From Curtobacterium caseinilyticum (GTDB lineage Bacteria > Actinomycetota > Actinomycetes > Actinomycetales > Microbacteriaceae): a DNA stretch of 64,000 bases. Within the stretch, counting starts at the first letter, position 1; the number at the start of each line of letters is the position of its first letter. Under the pieces are notes generated by a model. That model searched no databases. It saw only the letters and a program-made list of their open reading frames with translations, and was not told the origin of the DNA. Where the stretch lies: the NCBI RefSeq assembly GCF_030363035.1, contig NZ_JAUCMN010000004.1:124001-188000 (forward strand), in the 5' to 3' direction. Of this stretch, positions 19,273-29,825 are shown piece after piece. The position numbers and the translations under genes are program-made.

Positions 19273-20791
19273 CGCTCGCCTCGAAGGTCTCGACAGCTGG
19301 TACGCCGAGGGCTGGAAGGGGCTCCGGGTCGCCGTGCTCGGCCTCGGGGCGACCGGGTTCTCGGTCGCGGACACGCTGGTCGAGCTCGGCAGCGACGTCA
19401 CGGTCTACGCGCCCGACGGCGCCGAGGACACGGTGGAGCTCCTCGACGTCATCGGCGCCCGGTTCGAGCGGACCCCGCTCGACACCGTGCCCGCGGCGCT
19501 CGAGGCCCGGACGCCGGACCTCGTGGTCGTGTCGCCGGGGCTCCCGCCGCACAACGCCTCCGTGCGGTGGGCGACCGAGCACAGCACGGTGTGGGGCGAC
19601 GTCGAGCTGGCGTGGCGTGTGCGCGACAAGGTCGTGCGCGGGCCGATCGCCGCTCCGTGGGTGACCATCACCGGGACGAACGGCAAGACCACCACCACGC
19701 AGCTGACCACCGCGATGTTCACGGCGGCCGGGCTCCGTGCGGTGGCGTGCGGGAACATCGGCGTGCCGGTGCTCGACGTCGTGCGCGACCCGGAGGGCTT
19801 CGACGTCCTCGTCGTCGAGCTGTCCAGCCACCAGCTCCACTACATGCCGACCACGGGTGACGGCGCCGTCGTGCCGCTCGCGAGCGCGTGCCTGAACATC
19901 GCCGACGACCACCTCGAGTGGCACGGGTCCGCCGAGGCGTACCGCGCCGCGAAGGCCAAGGTCTACGAGCGCTCCGTGATGGCGTGCGTGTACAACACCG
20001 CCGACGACGCGACCCGCCGCATGGTCGAGGAGGCCGACGTGGTCGAGGGCTGCCGCGCCGTCGGCTTCACCCCCGGGGTCCCGGCGCCCGGCGACGTCGG
20101 GATCGTCGACGACGTGCTCTGCGACCGCGCCTTCACCGAGGACCGTCGCAACAGCGCCCTCGAGCTCGCGACGGTCGCCGACCTGGAGCAGGCCGGGCTC
20201 GCGAGCCCGCACATGACGATGAACGTCCTCGCGGCCGCCGCGCTCGCCCGGGCAGCGGCCGTCGAGCCGGCGCACATCCGCACCGCCGTGCAGGGCTTCC
20301 GCGCCGACCACCACCGCACCGAGCACGTCGCCACGGCGGACGGCATCGCCTGGGTCGACGACTCGAAGGCCACCAACCCGCACGCGGCCACGGCCTCGCT
20401 GGCGTCGTTCGACACGGTCGTCTGGATCGTCGGCGGGCAGTTCAAGGGCGTCGACATCGACGGACTCGTCGAGCGGTTCGGCCCCGACGCCCGCGCCGTC
20501 GTCGTCATCGGCACGGACCGGACCCCGGTGCTCGAGGCATTCGCGCGACACGCGCCCGCGGTCCCGGTCCTGCAGGTCGAGGCGACGGACACTGATCAGG
20601 TCATGCCCGAGGCGGTCCGGCATGCCGCCTCGGTCGCGCGACCCGGCGACACGGTCCTCCTCGCCCCGGCTGCTGCGTCGTTCGACCAGTTCGGTTCCTA
20701 CGCGGACCGGGGGCGTCGATTCGCGGCGGCGGTCCACGAGCACCTGGGAGGCACAGCCGATGGCGACGACGGACCTGCCGAACGGGCGTAG
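19265..20791 (+). CDS. murD: UDP-MurNAc-L-alanine-D-glutamate ligase
   Basis: Adds D-glutamate to UDP-MurNAc-L-Ala. The protein has the N-terminal fold [17 protein letters not shown], the ATP loop [11 protein letters not shown] and the [11 protein letters not shown] block of MurD. The start is uncertain: TTG 19265 gives 508 residues and an N-terminus of usual length, overlapping mraY by 8 bp, while GTG 19229 in frame would add 12 residues without a clear ribosome-binding site. The 3' end overlaps ftsW by 32 bp. Confidence 0.92.
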   Translation: MVDARLEGLDSWYAEGWKGLRVAVLGLGATGFSVADTLVELGSDVTVYAPDGAEDTVELLDVIGARFERTPLDTVPAALEARTPDLVVVSPGLPPHNASVRWATEHSTVWGDVELAWRVRDKVVRGPIAAPWVTITGTNGKTTTTQLTTAMFTAAGLRAVACGNIGVPVLDVVRDPEGFDVLVVELSSHQLHYMPTTGDGAVVPLASACLNIADDHLEWHGSAEAYRAAKAKVYERSVMACVYNTADDATRRMVEEADVVEGCRAVGFTPGVPAPGDVGIVDDVLCDRAFTEDRRNSALELATVADLEQAGLASPHMTMNVLAAAALARAAAVEPAHIRTAVQGFRADHHRTEHVATADGIAWVDDSKATNPHAATASLASFDTVVWIVGGQFKGVDIDGLVERFGPDARAVVVIGTDRTPVLEAFARHAPAVPVLQVEATDTDQVMPEAVRHAASVARPGDTVLLAPAAASFDQFGSYADRGRRFAAAVHEHLGGTADGDDGPAERA

Positions 20792-22043
20792 CGGGAGTCG
20801 CACGACCGGCGGCGCTCCGCGCGCGGACGGCAACCGTCGGACGCACGGGGCCGTCGTGGCGGTCAAGAACGTCTTCGTCGCGGAGTCGAGCACGTTCTAC
20901 ACGATCCTCGGCGTGACGCTCTTCCTGGTCGTGTTCGGCGTCGTGATGGTGCTGTCGTCGTCGAGCGTCGAGCAGTACGCGAAGACCCACGACTTCTTCG
21001 GCGCCGCGTCACGACAGGGGCTCTACGCGGTGCTCGGCGTGCCGCTCATGCTGGTCGCCAGCCGCGTCCCCGCGCGCCTCTGGCGGAAGTGGGCGATGCG
21101 CATCCTCGGCGCCGCCCTCGTCCTGCAGCTGCTCGTGTACACGCCGCTCGGCGTCGAGGTGCAGGGCAACCGCAACTGGATCCGGCTCGGGTCGTTCACC
21201 GCGCAGCCGTCCGAGGCGGTGAAGCTCGGGATCGTCCTGGCGATCGGCGCGATCATCTACGTCAAGCGCGACCGACTGCGCGAGTGGAAGGAACTGTTCG
21301 TGCCGGTCGGCATCGCGACGGTGCTGCCGCTCGGCATGGTGCTCCTCGGCGGCGACCAGGGCACCGCGATGATCATGCTCATCCTGCTGCTCGGCGCCCT
21401 GTACATCGGCGGCGCGCGGGCGAAGCACCTGCTCGTCATCCTCGGGGTGGTCGCGGTCGTGCTGCCGTTCGTCACGATGACCTCGGCGTCGCGGTCGTAC
21501 CGCATCAACGCCTGGCTCTCCGGCTGCACGGACTCGAACCAGTTCCAGGACCTCTGCTGGCAGCCCGTGCACGGCATGTGGGCACTGGCGTCCGGCGGGG
21601 TCTTCGGCGTCGGGCTCGGCAACTCCAAGGCGAAGTGGTCGTGGCTGCCCGAGGCGGACAACGACTACATCTTCGCGATCATCGGCGAGGAGCTCGGCCT
21701 GATCGGTGCGGTCGTCGTCCTGGCGCTCTTCGTCGTGCTGGCCATCAGCATGATCAAGGTCATCCGGCAGTCGAACGACCCCTTCGTCCGGACCGTCACC
21801 GGTGGGATCCTGATGTGGATCATCGGGCAGGCGCTCGTCAACATCGCGGTCGTCCTCGGGCTGCTGCCGGTCCTCGGCGTCCCGTTGCCGCTGATCTCCG
21901 CCGGCGGCTCGGCGCTCATCATGACCCTCGTGGCGATCGGCGTCGTGCTCTCGTTCGCCCGTGACCTGCCGGGCAAGGACCGCGACCTGCCGCGGCGGGG
22001 CCCGCGCGACGACCTCGCACCACAGAACGGAGTGCTCCGGTGA
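20760..22043 (+). CDS. ftsW: SEDS peptidoglycan glycosyltransferase FtsW
   Basis: Polymerises lipid II at the septum together with FtsI. The 427-residue membrane protein has about ten hydrophobic helices, a conserved WLPEADNDYIFAIIGEELG region and the C-terminal ISAGGSALI motif typical of the SEDS family. ATG 20760 is preceded by GGGAGG and lies inside the end of murD. A basic N-terminus of about 37 residues precedes the first helix. Confidence 0.95.
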   Translation: MATTDLPNGRSGSRTTGGAPRADGNRRTHGAVVAVKNVFVAESSTFYTILGVTLFLVVFGVVMVLSSSSVEQYAKTHDFFGAASRQGLYAVLGVPLMLVASRVPARLWRKWAMRILGAALVLQLLVYTPLGVEVQGNRNWIRLGSFTAQPSEAVKLGIVLAIGAIIYVKRDRLREWKELFVPVGIATVLPLGMVLLGGDQGTAMIMLILLLGALYIGGARAKHLLVILGVVAVVLPFVTMTSASRSYRINAWLSGCTDSNQFQDLCWQPVHGMWALASGGVFGVGLGNSKAKWSWLPEADNDYIFAIIGEELGLIGAVVVLALFVVLAISMIKVIRQSNDPFVRTVTGGILMWIIGQALVNIAVVLGLLPVLGVPLPLISAGGSALIMTLVAIGVVLSFARDLPGKDRDLPRRGPRDDLAPQNGVLR

Positions 22044-23140
22044 GCACCTACCTCTTCGCCGGCGGCGGGACCGCCGGCCACGTCAACCCACTGCTCGCGG
22101 TCGCCGACCGGCTGACCGAGCGCGACCCCGACGCCCGCGTGCTCGTGCTCGGCACGGCCGAGGGCCTCGAGTCGCGCCTCGTGCCGATGCGCGGCTACGA
22201 GCTGCTGACCATCCCGCGCCTGCCGTTCCCGCGGCGGCTCGACGCCCGGGCGCTCCGGTTCCCCGGCGGGTTCCTCCGCGCCGTCCGTCGGACCGAGCAG
22301 TACATCCGTGAGCACGACGTCGAGGTGGTCCTCGGGGTCGGCGGCTACGCGGCAGCCCCGGCGTACATCGCCGCGAAGCGCACCGGCACCCCGATCGTCG
22401 TGCACGAGCAGAACGCCAAGCCCGGTCTGGCGAACCGCCTCGCCGCGTTCCTCACCCGGCACGTCGGGGTCACGTTCTCGAACACGAAGCTCCGGCACGG
22501 TCGCGTGGTCGGCATGCCGCTCCGCAGGGAGATCGAGACGCTCGACCGCCGAGCCGCCCGCACCGAGGGGCTCGCCGAGTTCGGTCTCGACCCGGCACGC
22601 CCGGTCCTGCTCGTCACCGGGGGCTCGTCAGGAGCCCGCAGCATCAACACGACCGTGAACCGGTCGGCGACGGCGATCGTCGACGCCGGGTGGCAGGTCT
22701 TGCACGTCGTCGGTGGCGCGTCCGACATCGGCCCGAGCGACCTCGACGGCTACCACGTGCTGCCGTACTGCGACCGCATGGACCTGGCGTACGCGGCGTC
22801 GGACTTCGTGGTCTCGCGCTCCGGGGCCGGCATGGTCTGCGAGCTCACGGCCGTCGGGTTGCCGAGCGTGCTCGTGCCGTACCCGGTCGGCAACGGCGAG
22901 CAGCGGATCAACGCTGCGGACGTCGTTGGCGCCGGGGGAGCGGTGCTCGTCGACGACGCGGAATTCCGTGAGGACTGGGTGACGTTCCAGCTGCTCGGGA
23001 TCCTGCGTGACCGGGCACGGATCGCCGACATGGCGGTCCGGGCGGGGAGCGTCGGGCACCGCGACGGAGCGGACCGCATGACGGCTCTCGTCCGCGAGGC
23101 GTCGAAGCGCACGAGCAGCAGCACCACGGAGGAACGATGA
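22040..23140 (+). CDS. murG: Lipid II synthase (UDP-GlcNAc transferase) MurG
   Basis: Adds GlcNAc to lipid I on the inner membrane face, giving lipid II (GT28). The 366-residue protein opens with [20 protein letters not shown], and the GGSSGA loop and the [11 protein letters not shown] region bind the donor nucleotide. GTG 22040 overlaps the ftsW stop by 4 bp, and the gene overlaps murC by 4 bp. Confidence 0.96.
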   Translation: MSTYLFAGGGTAGHVNPLLAVADRLTERDPDARVLVLGTAEGLESRLVPMRGYELLTIPRLPFPRRLDARALRFPGGFLRAVRRTEQYIREHDVEVVLGVGGYAAAPAYIAAKRTGTPIVVHEQNAKPGLANRLAAFLTRHVGVTFSNTKLRHGRVVGMPLRREIETLDRRAARTEGLAEFGLDPARPVLLVTGGSSGARSINTTVNRSATAIVDAGWQVLHVVGGASDIGPSDLDGYHVLPYCDRMDLAYAASDFVVSRSGAGMVCELTAVGLPSVLVPYPVGNGEQRINAADVVGAGGAVLVDDAEFREDWVTFQLLGILRDRARIADMAVRAGSVGHRDGADRMTALVREASKRTSSSTTEER

Positions 23141-24564
23141 CCATCAAGCCGGACCTGACCCAGCCGATCCCCGACGACCTCGGCACGGTGCACTTCGTCG
23201 GCATCGGCGGTTCCGGCATGAGCGGCATCGCCAGGATGTTCCTGGCCGCCGGCCACCGCGTCACCGGCAGCGACTCCCGCGAGACCGCGACCACGGGCAC
23301 GATGCGCGGCCTCGGCGCCGAGGTGCACATCGGGCACGACGCCGCGAACCTCGCGGACGCCGACACCGTCGTCGTGACGAGCGCGCTCTGGCCGGACAAC
23401 CCCGAGCTCCTCGAGGCACAGCGCCGCGGTCTCCCGGTCCTGCACCGGTCGCAGGCCCTCGCCGCGCTCATCGCCGACCACCGCCTGGTCGCCGTCGCCG
23501 GCGCACACGGCAAGACCACGTCGACGGGCATGATCGTCACCGCCCTGGTCGAGCTCGGCCTCGACCCGAGCTTCGTCAACGGTGGGGTCATCCAGTCCCT
23601 CGGCACGAGCTCGGCCCCCGGTGGGAGCGACCTGTTCGTGGTCGAGGCCGACGAGTCCGACGGCTCGTTCCTGCTCTACGACGTCGCCGTCGCGCTCATC
23701 ACGAACGTCGACGCCGACCACCTCGACCACTACGGCAGCGAGCAGGCCTTCATCGACGCCTTCGTCGAGTTCGCCGGCAAGGCCGGCGAGCGGATCGTCG
23801 TGTCGAGCGACGACGCGGGCGCGAAGCGCGTCACCGAGGGCGTCCGCACGCGACCGGACGCACCGGAGATCGTCACGTTCGGCGAGGCGTCGGACGCCGA
23901 CGTCCGCATCGAGCGCATCGTCGAGGCGGCGAGCGTCGAGGTGGACCTCCGCGCCGACGGGGAGACGCACCACCTCACCCTGCGCGTGCCCGGTCGGCAC
24001 AACGCCGTCAACGCCGTCGGCGCCTTCGCGGTGCTCACCGGTCTCGGTGTGTCCCCGGCCGACGCGATCCGTGGCATCGAGGCGTTCGGCGGGACCGAGC
24101 GCCGGTTCGAGCTGCACGGTGTGGAGCGGGGCGTCGCGGTGTACGACGACTACGCACACCACCCGACCGAGGTCGCGGCGGCCCTCCGGGCGGCCCGCAA
24201 CGTCGTCGGCGACGGCCGGATCATCGCCATCCACCAGCCCCACCTGTACTCGCGGACCCGGCTGATGGCGGGCGACTTCGCGGCGGTCTACGAGGAACTG
24301 GCCGACCACACGGTCGTGCTCGACGTCTACGGCGCCCGCGAGGACCCGGAACCCGGCGTGACCGGCGCCCTCGTGCAGGAGCGCTTCCGCGACCAGTCGC
24401 GCGTCGAGTTCCTGCCCGACTGGGACGACGCCGCGGCACGTGCAGCGGCGGTCGCGCGCGAGGGCGACATCGTCATGACGCTCAGCTGCGGCGACGTCTA
24501 CCGGATCATCCCGCAGGTCCTCGACGCCCTGAAGCGCGACGGTGACGAGGTGCACGCGCAGTGA
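23137..24564 (+). CDS. murC: UDP-MurNAc-L-alanine ligase
   Basis: First Mur ligase, joining L-Ala to UDP-MurNAc. The 475-residue protein has the N-terminal [15 protein letters not shown] fold, the ATP loop AGAHGKTS, and the [11 protein letters not shown] motif in the C-terminal domain. ATG 23137 follows GGAGG (in CACGGAGGAACG) and overlaps the murG stop. murB and ddl are not in the cluster, as in many actinobacteria. Confidence 0.96.
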   Translation: MTIKPDLTQPIPDDLGTVHFVGIGGSGMSGIARMFLAAGHRVTGSDSRETATTGTMRGLGAEVHIGHDAANLADADTVVVTSALWPDNPELLEAQRRGLPVLHRSQALAALIADHRLVAVAGAHGKTTSTGMIVTALVELGLDPSFVNGGVIQSLGTSSAPGGSDLFVVEADESDGSFLLYDVAVALITNVDADHLDHYGSEQAFIDAFVEFAGKAGERIVVSSDDAGAKRVTEGVRTRPDAPEIVTFGEASDADVRIERIVEAASVEVDLRADGETHHLTLRVPGRHNAVNAVGAFAVLTGLGVSPADAIRGIEAFGGTERRFELHGVERGVAVYDDYAHHPTEVAAALRAARNVVGDGRIIAIHQPHLYSRTRLMAGDFAAVYEELADHTVVLDVYGAREDPEPGVTGALVQERFRDQSRVEFLPDWDDAAARAAAVAREGDIVMTLSCGDVYRIIPQVLDALKRDGDEVHAQ

Positions 24565-25913
24565 AGCGGCCCGAGGGGTTCGACGAGGGTCCGGCACAGC
24601 CGGACACCTCCTCCGAGGACGCCCCGGCGCCCCGGCAGCGCCGTGCCCCCCGGCTCCCGCGGCGCACGTCGACGGACGGTCGGGAGGCCCGACCCACCCC
24701 CGACACGTCGGCCCCCGACGACGACACGGTCACCCCCACCGCCGCCCCACACCCCGGCACGGTCGGCGCACCCCGCGGGGACGGGGCGCGACGTCCGTCG
24801 CAGGGTGCGACCCCGTCGGCGAGCCAGCGCGAGCGCGCGAGCGCCCTCGCCGGCGCCGCGGGGCGGCGGCTCGGCGCCGGCTGGTCCTCCGTGGCCGAGC
24901 GCCTGCGCGAGTACACCCCGGACGAGGACCACGCGGGTGCCGACCGCGTCGGTGGCCCGGCCTCGCACCCCACGGCGGACACGACGCCCCGGGGTGACGG
25001 GGTGCCACGTCCGGACGGGGGTGCGACCGAGGGCGGCGCGACCGTGACGGACGTGATCGACGCGCACCGGGCCTCCCGTCCGGGAGGCGACGGCGAGCAC
25101 ACGACCCCGCTCGGAGCCGGCGTCCGCGCCGCCGAGACCGCACGCGAGGCCCGGGTGGCCAGACGCCGCCGTCGGCTGCTCGAGCGCGCCGAGGTCCGAC
25201 GCTTCACCCGCCGGTCCCGGCACCGCCGTGCCGCGTGGATCACCGCGGGAGCCGTCGTGGTGGTGTTCGGCGCCTCGATCCTGGTCGCCGTGTACTCGCC
25301 GCTCATGGCCCTGCGCACCATCGAGGTCCGCGGCGCGGACCGTGTCGACGAGACCGCACTCCGCCAGGCCCTCTCCGACCAGGTCGGCACCCCGCTCGCA
25401 CGGCTCGACTTCGACGAGGTGAAGCGGGACATCGCCGGCTTCCCGCTCATCGAGAGCTACGTCACCGAGGAGGTCCCGCCGCACACCCTCGTCGTCACCG
25501 TCACCGAGCGGACGCCGGTCGTCGCGGTGCAGTCGGGCTCGTCCTTCGACCTGGTCGACCCCGCGGGCATCGTCGTGCAGTCGTCGCCGAAGCGCCCGGA
25601 CGGGGTGCCGGTGGCCGACGTCAGCCGTGCCAAGCTCGGCTCGCCGGTGTTCCGGACCATGACCGAGGTCGTGCTCTCGCTGCCCTCGACGGTCCGGGAG
25701 CAGGTCACCGACGTCCGGGCCAGCACCGCGGACGACGTCACGCTCACCCTGGACGACGGGTCGAACGTGGTGTGGGGGAGCCCGGACGCGTCGGCGGCCA
25801 AGGCAGCACTCCTCGCGGCGCTCGTGAAGGACCACGCGTCGCGGGACCCCGACCGGAAGGTCGAGTTCGACGTGTCCGCACCGGACAACGGCATCGTCCG
25901 CGCGAAGCAGTGA
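24561..25913 (+). CDS. ftsQ: FtsQ with long low-complexity N-terminus
   Basis: Bitopic divisome protein bridging early and late components. Of 450 residues, the first 220 or so are cytoplasmic, rich in Pro, Ala, Arg, Gly and Asp and without visible fold. A membrane helix (about 230-250) follows, then the POTRA domain beginning [21 protein letters not shown] and the FtsQ domain with [12 protein letters not shown]. Typical FtsQ proteins are about 250-320 residues, so the extension is unusual. Part of it is encoded by a palindrome of the dispersed GACGGGAGGC family. GTG 24561 overlaps the murC stop. Confidence 0.92.
   Translation: MKRPEGFDEGPAQPDTSSEDAPAPRQRRAPRLPRRTSTDGREARPTPDTSAPDDDTVTPTAAPHPGTVGAPRGDGARRPSQGATPSASQRERASALAGAAGRRLGAGWSSVAERLREYTPDEDHAGADRVGGPASHPTADTTPRGDGVPRPDGGATEGGATVTDVIDAHRASRPGGDGEHTTPLGAGVRAAETAREARVARRRRRLLERAEVRRFTRRSRHRRAAWITAGAVVVVFGASILVAVYSPLMALRTIEVRGADRVDETALRQALSDQVGTPLARLDFDEVKRDIAGFPLIESYVTEEVPPHTLVVTVTERTPVVAVQSGSSFDLVDPAGIVVQSSPKRPDGVPVADVSRAKLGSPVFRTMTEVVLSLPSTVREQVTDVRASTADDVTLTLDDGSNVVWGSPDASAAKAALLAALVKDHASRDPDRKVEFDVSAPDNGIVRAKQ
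25071..25088 (+). repeat. GCCTCCC/GGGAGGC hairpin inside ftsQ
   Basis: GCCTCCCGTCCGGGAGGC joins a right arm directly to a left arm of the dispersed palindrome family and encodes ASRPGG in the unstructured N-terminus of FtsQ. Confidence 0.5.
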
Positions 25914-26014
25914 TTCTCGCGCACCCGATCGACGACACGCGGCGTGGCGGGGCGACAGCCCGAGGAACGCACCCGTAGCGTCGGGGGAGCACCACATCTA
26001 CCAGCATTGCCCCT

Positions 26015-26040
26015 GAACTTCAAGTAGAGGTTGAGGGTTC
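26015..26040 (+). promoter_or_regulatory. Dyad element upstream of ftsZ
   Basis: GAACTTCAA and TTGAGGGTTC form an imperfect inverted repeat around GTAGAGG, 20 nt before the ftsZ start, in the only gap of more than 50 bp within the ftsI-yggS stretch. A separate ftsZ promoter or operator here is an inference; the binding protein is unknown. Confidence 0.4.
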
Positions 26041-26059
26041 GACCGGAGGCCCGACTGAC

Positions 26060-27223
26060 GTGACCACGAACCACAACTACCTCGCCGTCATCAAGGTCGT
26101 CGGTGTCGGCGGCGGCGGCGTGAACGCCGTGAACCGCATGATCGAACTCGGCCTCCGCGGCGTCGAGTTCATCGCGATCAACACCGACGCGCAGGCACTG
26201 CTGCTCAGCGACGCCGACGTCAAGCTCGACGTGGGCCGCGAGATCACGCGCGGCCTCGGCGCCGGCGCGGACCCCGAGGTCGGCCGTCGCGCCGCCGAGG
26301 ACCACGCCGAGGAGATCGAGGAGGCCCTCGCGGGTGCCGACATGGTCTTCGTCACCGCCGGTGAGGGCGGTGGCACCGGTACGGGTGGTGCGCCCGTGGT
26401 CGCCCGCATCGCGAAGTCGATCGGCGCGCTGACCATCGGTGTCGTCACGAAGCCGTTCAGCTTCGAGGGCAAGCGTCGGCAGTCGCAGGCCGAGAACGGC
26501 GTCGCGTCGCTCAAGGACGAGGTCGACACGCTCATCGTCGTGCCGAACGACCGTCTGCTCGAGATCAGCGACCGCGGTATCTCGATGGTCGAGGCCTTCG
26601 CGACCGCCGACCAGGTCCTGCTCGCCGGTGTCCAGGGCATCACCGACCTCATCACCACCCCCGGCCTGATCAACCTCGACTTCGCCGACGTCAAGTCGGT
26701 CATGCAGGGTGCCGGGTCCGCGCTCATGGGCATCGGCTCGTCCCGCGGAGCGGACCGGGCGATCAAGGCGGCCGAGCTCGCCGTGGCGTCGCCGCTGCTC
26801 GAGGCCTCGATCGACGGTGCGCACGGCGTGCTGCTCTCGATCCAGGGCGGGTCGAACCTCGGCATCTTCGAGATCAACGACGCCGCCCGCCTGGTGCAGG
26901 AGGCCGTCCACCCCGAGGCGAACATCATCTTCGGTGCCGTGATCGACGACACCCTCGGCGACGAGGTCCGGGTCACGGTCATCGCCGCCGGGTTCGACGG
27001 CGGTGAGCCGAGCTCGCAGCAGAAGCAGCACCGCTCGAGCTGGGTCGACCCGGAGAACGGCGCCGCGTCGTCGTCCGCCGCGGCCGGCACCGGCGCGATC
27101 GAGGACACGGCGACGAGCGCGCCGTCCTGGGCGTCGCAGGAGCACGAAGCCCCCGTCCGTCGTGCCGCCGACCCGGCGTTCGACGACGACGACGAGCTCG
27201 ACGTCCCCGACTTCCTGAAGTAA
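26060..27223 (+). CDS. ftsZ: Cell division GTPase FtsZ
   Basis: Tubulin homologue forming the Z-ring at midcell. The 387-residue protein has the GTP-binding signature GGGTGTG (103-109), the T7-loop region with [11 protein letters not shown], a Ser/Ala-rich linker and the acidic C-terminal peptide ending [11 protein letters not shown], which binds partners such as SepF. GTG 26060 follows GGAGG at about 12 nt and gives the usual N-terminus ending in [13 protein letters not shown]. Confidence 0.97.
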   Translation: MTTNHNYLAVIKVVGVGGGGVNAVNRMIELGLRGVEFIAINTDAQALLLSDADVKLDVGREITRGLGAGADPEVGRRAAEDHAEEIEEALAGADMVFVTAGEGGGTGTGGAPVVARIAKSIGALTIGVVTKPFSFEGKRRQSQAENGVASLKDEVDTLIVVPNDRLLEISDRGISMVEAFATADQVLLAGVQGITDLITTPGLINLDFADVKSVMQGAGSALMGIGSSRGADRAIKAAELAVASPLLEASIDGAHGVLLSIQGGSNLGIFEINDAARLVQEAVHPEANIIFGAVIDDTLGDEVRVTVIAAGFDGGEPSSQQKQHRSSWVDPENGAASSSAAAGTGAIEDTATSAPSWASQEHEAPVRRAADPAFDDDDELDVPDFLK

Positions 27224-27231
27224 CCAACCCC

Positions 27232-27954
27232 GTGGCAGGTGATCCGCGCCTCCCGTCCGTCGACCAGAGCGACGGACTGGAGGCGCGTCTCGCGTCCGTC
27301 CGCGGGTCCATCTCGGACGCGGCGCGCGCAGCGGGCCGATCGGCGGACGAGCTGACGCTCGTCGTCGTGACGAAGTACCACCCGGCGTCGCTCGTCCGGC
27401 AGCTGGCCGCACTCGGCGTCACCGACGTGGGGGAGAACCGGCACCAGGAGGCGCAGGCCAAGGCCGCGGAACTCGCGGACCTCGGCCTGACCTGGCACTT
27501 CGTCGGTCAGTTGCAGTCGAAGAAGGCGCGGCAGGTGCGCCGGTACGCCGACGTGGTGCAGTCGCTCGACCGCGACTCGGTCGTCGACGCGTTCGCCCCG
27601 ACGGAGTCCGAGCCGGACCCGCGCGTGGTCGACGGCTTCGTGCAGGTGAACCTGACCGACGACCCCGGTCGCGGGGGCGTGCAGCCGGACGACGTCGAGG
27701 CCATGGTCGAGCGGGTCCTGCGCACCGGGACCATCCGGCTCCGTGGCGTGATGGCGGTCGCGCCGCTCGACGAGGAACCGCGTCGGGCGTTCGCCCGGCT
27801 CCGTGCGGTCTCGTCGCGGGTGACGTCGATCGCGCCGGGGGCCACGGACATCTCGGCGGGCATGAGCGGCGACCACGCCGAGGCCATCGCCGAGGGCGCG
27901 ACACACCTGCGGATCGGCACCGCAATCACGGGAAACCGGCCGGACGCGCCCTAG
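27232..27954 (+). CDS. YggS-type pyridoxal phosphate homeostasis protein
   Basis: PLP-binding TIM-barrel protein without known enzymatic activity that buffers intracellular PLP. The 240-residue protein has the PLP-lysine motif [21 protein letters not shown], and the C-terminal [22 protein letters not shown] block. GTG 27232 begins 9 nt after the ftsZ stop. Codons 5 to 19 form a 17-bp stem-loop (27245-27287) belonging to the dispersed palindrome family, which could affect initiation. Genes of this family follow ftsZ in many Gram-positive dcw clusters. Confidence 0.92.
   Translation: MAGDPRLPSVDQSDGLEARLASVRGSISDAARAAGRSADELTLVVVTKYHPASLVRQLAALGVTDVGENRHQEAQAKAAELADLGLTWHFVGQLQSKKARQVRRYADVVQSLDRDSVVDAFAPTESEPDPRVVDGFVQVNLTDDPGRGGVQPDDVEAMVERVLRTGTIRLRGVMAVAPLDEEPRRAFARLRAVSSRVTSIAPGATDISAGMSGDHAEAIAEGATHLRIGTAITGNRPDAP
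27245..27287 (+). repeat. 17-bp stem-loop at the 5' end of yggS, inverted family element
   Basis: CGCGCCTCCCGTCCGTC and GACGGACTGGAGGCGCG pair with one mismatch around a 9-nt loop. The arms equal those of the intergenic palindromes but in the opposite order. It begins 13 nt after the first base of the start codon and is translated as [13 protein letters not shown] and flanks. Confidence 0.75.
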
Positions 27955-27957
27955 CCT
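27952..27957 (+). promoter_or_regulatory. -10 box upstream of sepF
   Basis: TAGCCT overlaps the yggS stop codon and lies 40 nt before ATG 27998, a possible separate promoter for sepF. Confidence 0.35.
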
Positions 27958-27997
27958 CGTTGCAGGGCACCCACGAGCACCGACCTCCGGAGGAACC

Positions 27998-28573
27998 ATG
28001 GCCAACCCGCTCAAGAAGACGATGGTCTACCTCGGCCTCGCCGACGAGGAACTGTACGAGGACGAGCAGCAGCAGGCCGCTGCGCCCACGCGCCAGGCCG
28101 CCGCTCCGGCTGCCGCCGCGCCAGCTGCCGCCCCCGCGGCCGAGGCGCCGACCGCAGCAGCGCAGCCGGCCGCGACCCCGGCCGCTGCAGCCGCCGAGCC
28201 GAAGACGCACACCCACCAGCGCGGCGCCCAGGTCACCCCGCTCCGCCGCTCGAACACGACCGCACAGAAGGCGACCCCGGTCCAGGAAATGAACGAGATC
28301 CTCACCGTCCACCCGCGCGAGTACAAGGACGCCCAGTCCATCGCCGAGAGCTTCCGCGACGGCATCCCCGTCATCATCAACCTCTCGCAGATGACCGAGT
28401 CCGACGCCCGTCGCATGATCGACTTCGCGTCGGGCCTGTCGCTCGGCCTGTACGGCAAGATCGAGCGGGTCACGAACAAGGTCTTCCTGCTCTCGCCCGC
28501 CCACGTCGCGGTGAGCGGTGAGCCGGCTGAGGTAGAGTCCGACATCGAGGCGTCCTTCTTCGCCCAGTCCTGA
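27998..28573 (+). CDS. sepF: Cell division protein SepF
   Basis: Membrane anchor and bundler of FtsZ in Gram-positive bacteria lacking FtsA. The 191-residue protein starts with the membrane-targeting helix [19 protein letters not shown], continues with an Ala/Pro-rich linker (about 26-68), and ends with the SepF domain (about 95-180) containing [21 protein letters not shown] and the FLLSP region. GGAGGAACC precedes ATG 27998. It lies after ftsZ and yggS, as usual. Confidence 0.95.
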   Translation: MANPLKKTMVYLGLADEELYEDEQQQAAAPTRQAAAPAAAAPAAAPAAEAPTAAAQPAATPAAAAAEPKTHTHQRGAQVTPLRRSNTTAQKATPVQEMNEILTVHPREYKDAQSIAESFRDGIPVIINLSQMTESDARRMIDFASGLSLGLYGKIERVTNKVFLLSPAHVAVSGEPAEVESDIEASFFAQS

Positions 28574-28646
28574 GCCGCACCCCGGTTCACCCCGCCCCGT
28601 GCGGTCGCCATGACGGCGGTCGCACCCGAGCCGAGCGAGCCCCATC

Positions 28647-28943
28647 GTGTCACTGGTCTTCGGGATCCTCTCCTTCGCCCTCCTGCTCTACTTCTTCGTG
28701 ATGTGGGGCCGGTTCGCGTTCGACATCGTGCAGGCGTACAGCCGTGGTTGGCGTCCCCGCGGCGCGCTGCTGGTCGTCGCCGACGTGGTCTACACCCTGA
28801 CCGACCCGCCGATCCGGTTCGTCCGTCGGCTGCTCCCGCCACTCCGGCTCGGCCCGGTCGCCCTCGACTTCGGCTGGACGATCGTCATGCTCGTGGTGAT
28901 CATCCTCCGGGTCATCGTCGGCGGTCTCGCACGCGGGTTCTGA
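28647..28943 (+). CDS. YggT-family membrane protein
   Basis: Integral membrane protein of 98 residues with two hydrophobic regions (about 1-25 and 72-97) and the central YggT motif YTLTDPPIRFVRRLLPP. Function is not established; the gene is conserved between sepF and divIVA and may affect envelope or division. GTG 28647 gives the expected N-terminus beginning with the first helix. Confidence 0.88.
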   Translation: MSLVFGILSFALLLYFFVMWGRFAFDIVQAYSRGWRPRGALLVVADVVYTLTDPPIRFVRRLLPPLRLGPVALDFGWTIVMLVVIILRVIVGGLARGF

Positions 28944-29067
28944 GTTCCGCCCGACCGCGACACGCGCCGCGCCGCGGCCAACGTCACGGTTCCGATCCGA
29001 CCCCGGTGTACGGTGGTCGGGATCGATGTCCGCTCCGGCGGACGTCCGCACCGCTCGACGCGCCTGG

Positions 29068-29073
29068 TAGATT
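29068..29073 (+). promoter_or_regulatory. -10 box upstream of divIVA
   Basis: TAGATT matches TAnnnT and lies 54 nt before ATG 29128, suggesting a dedicated divIVA promoter. Confidence 0.45.
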
Positions 29074-29127
29074 CGGTCGCGACGCAAGTGGTTCCACACG
29101 TTCAGCAGTTCTATTGAGGTGACGGCA

Positions 29128-29823
29128 ATGGCTTTGACGCCGGAAGACGTAGTCAACAAGCGGTTCCAGCCGACGAAGTTCCGCGAAGGCTACGACCAGG
29201 ACGAGGTCGACGACTTCCTGGACGAGGTCGTCGTCGAGCTCCGCCGCCTGACGGCCGAGAACGACGAGCTCCGCCAGCGCCTGCAGGCTGCCGAGTCGGC
29301 GCCGAAGCCGGCCGCGGCCGAGCCGGCTGCCGAGCAGCAGCCCGCGCCGACCCCCGAGCCCGAGCCGGCCCCCGTCGCCGCCGCTCCGGAGCCCGCGCCG
29401 GTCGCCGCCGCCGCTCCGGCACCGTCGACCGTGCCGGCCGACGAGGACACCGAGGGCACGACCAACCTCCTCACGCTGGCCCGTCGCCTGCACGAGGAGC
29501 ACGTCCGCGAGGGCATCGAGAAGCGCGACGCACTCATCGCCGAGGGCACCGCGCAGGCCGCACGCCTGGTCAACGAGGCCGAGGCGAAGCAGCGCCAGAT
29601 CATCGCCGACACCGAGAACACCAACCGCCAGCGCGTCGCGGTGCTCGAGCAGGAGCAGCGCCAGCTCGAGGGCAAGATCGACGAGCTCCGCACCTTCGAG
29701 CGTGACTACCGTGCGCAGCTCAAGAGCTACATCCAGGGTCAGCTCGCGGAGCTCGACGGATCGGGCTCCGAGCAGTCCGGTCTCACCCCGGCGCCGGCAT
29801 CGGCGCAGGGCTTCGGCAACTGA
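29128..29823 (+). CDS. divIVA: Polar growth scaffold DivIVA (Wag31)
   Basis: Coiled-coil protein that marks negatively curved membrane, directing polar wall growth in actinobacteria. The 231-residue protein has the N-terminal lipid-binding domain (ALTPEDVVNKRFQPTKFREG), an acidic coiled coil, an Ala/Pro/Glu-rich linker (about 53-110) and a long second coiled coil (about 115-215). GAGG lies 8 nt before ATG 29128; an in-frame ATG at 29119 would add three residues. It ends the dcw block, as wag31 does in mycobacteria. Confidence 0.95.
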   Translation: MALTPEDVVNKRFQPTKFREGYDQDEVDDFLDEVVVELRRLTAENDELRQRLQAAESAPKPAAAEPAAEQQPAPTPEPEPAPVAAAPEPAPVAAAAPAPSTVPADEDTEGTTNLLTLARRLHEEHVREGIEKRDALIAEGTAQAARLVNEAEAKQRQIIADTENTNRQRVAVLEQEQRQLEGKIDELRTFERDYRAQLKSYIQGQLAELDGSGSEQSGLTPAPASAQGFGN

Positions 29824-29825
29824 CG

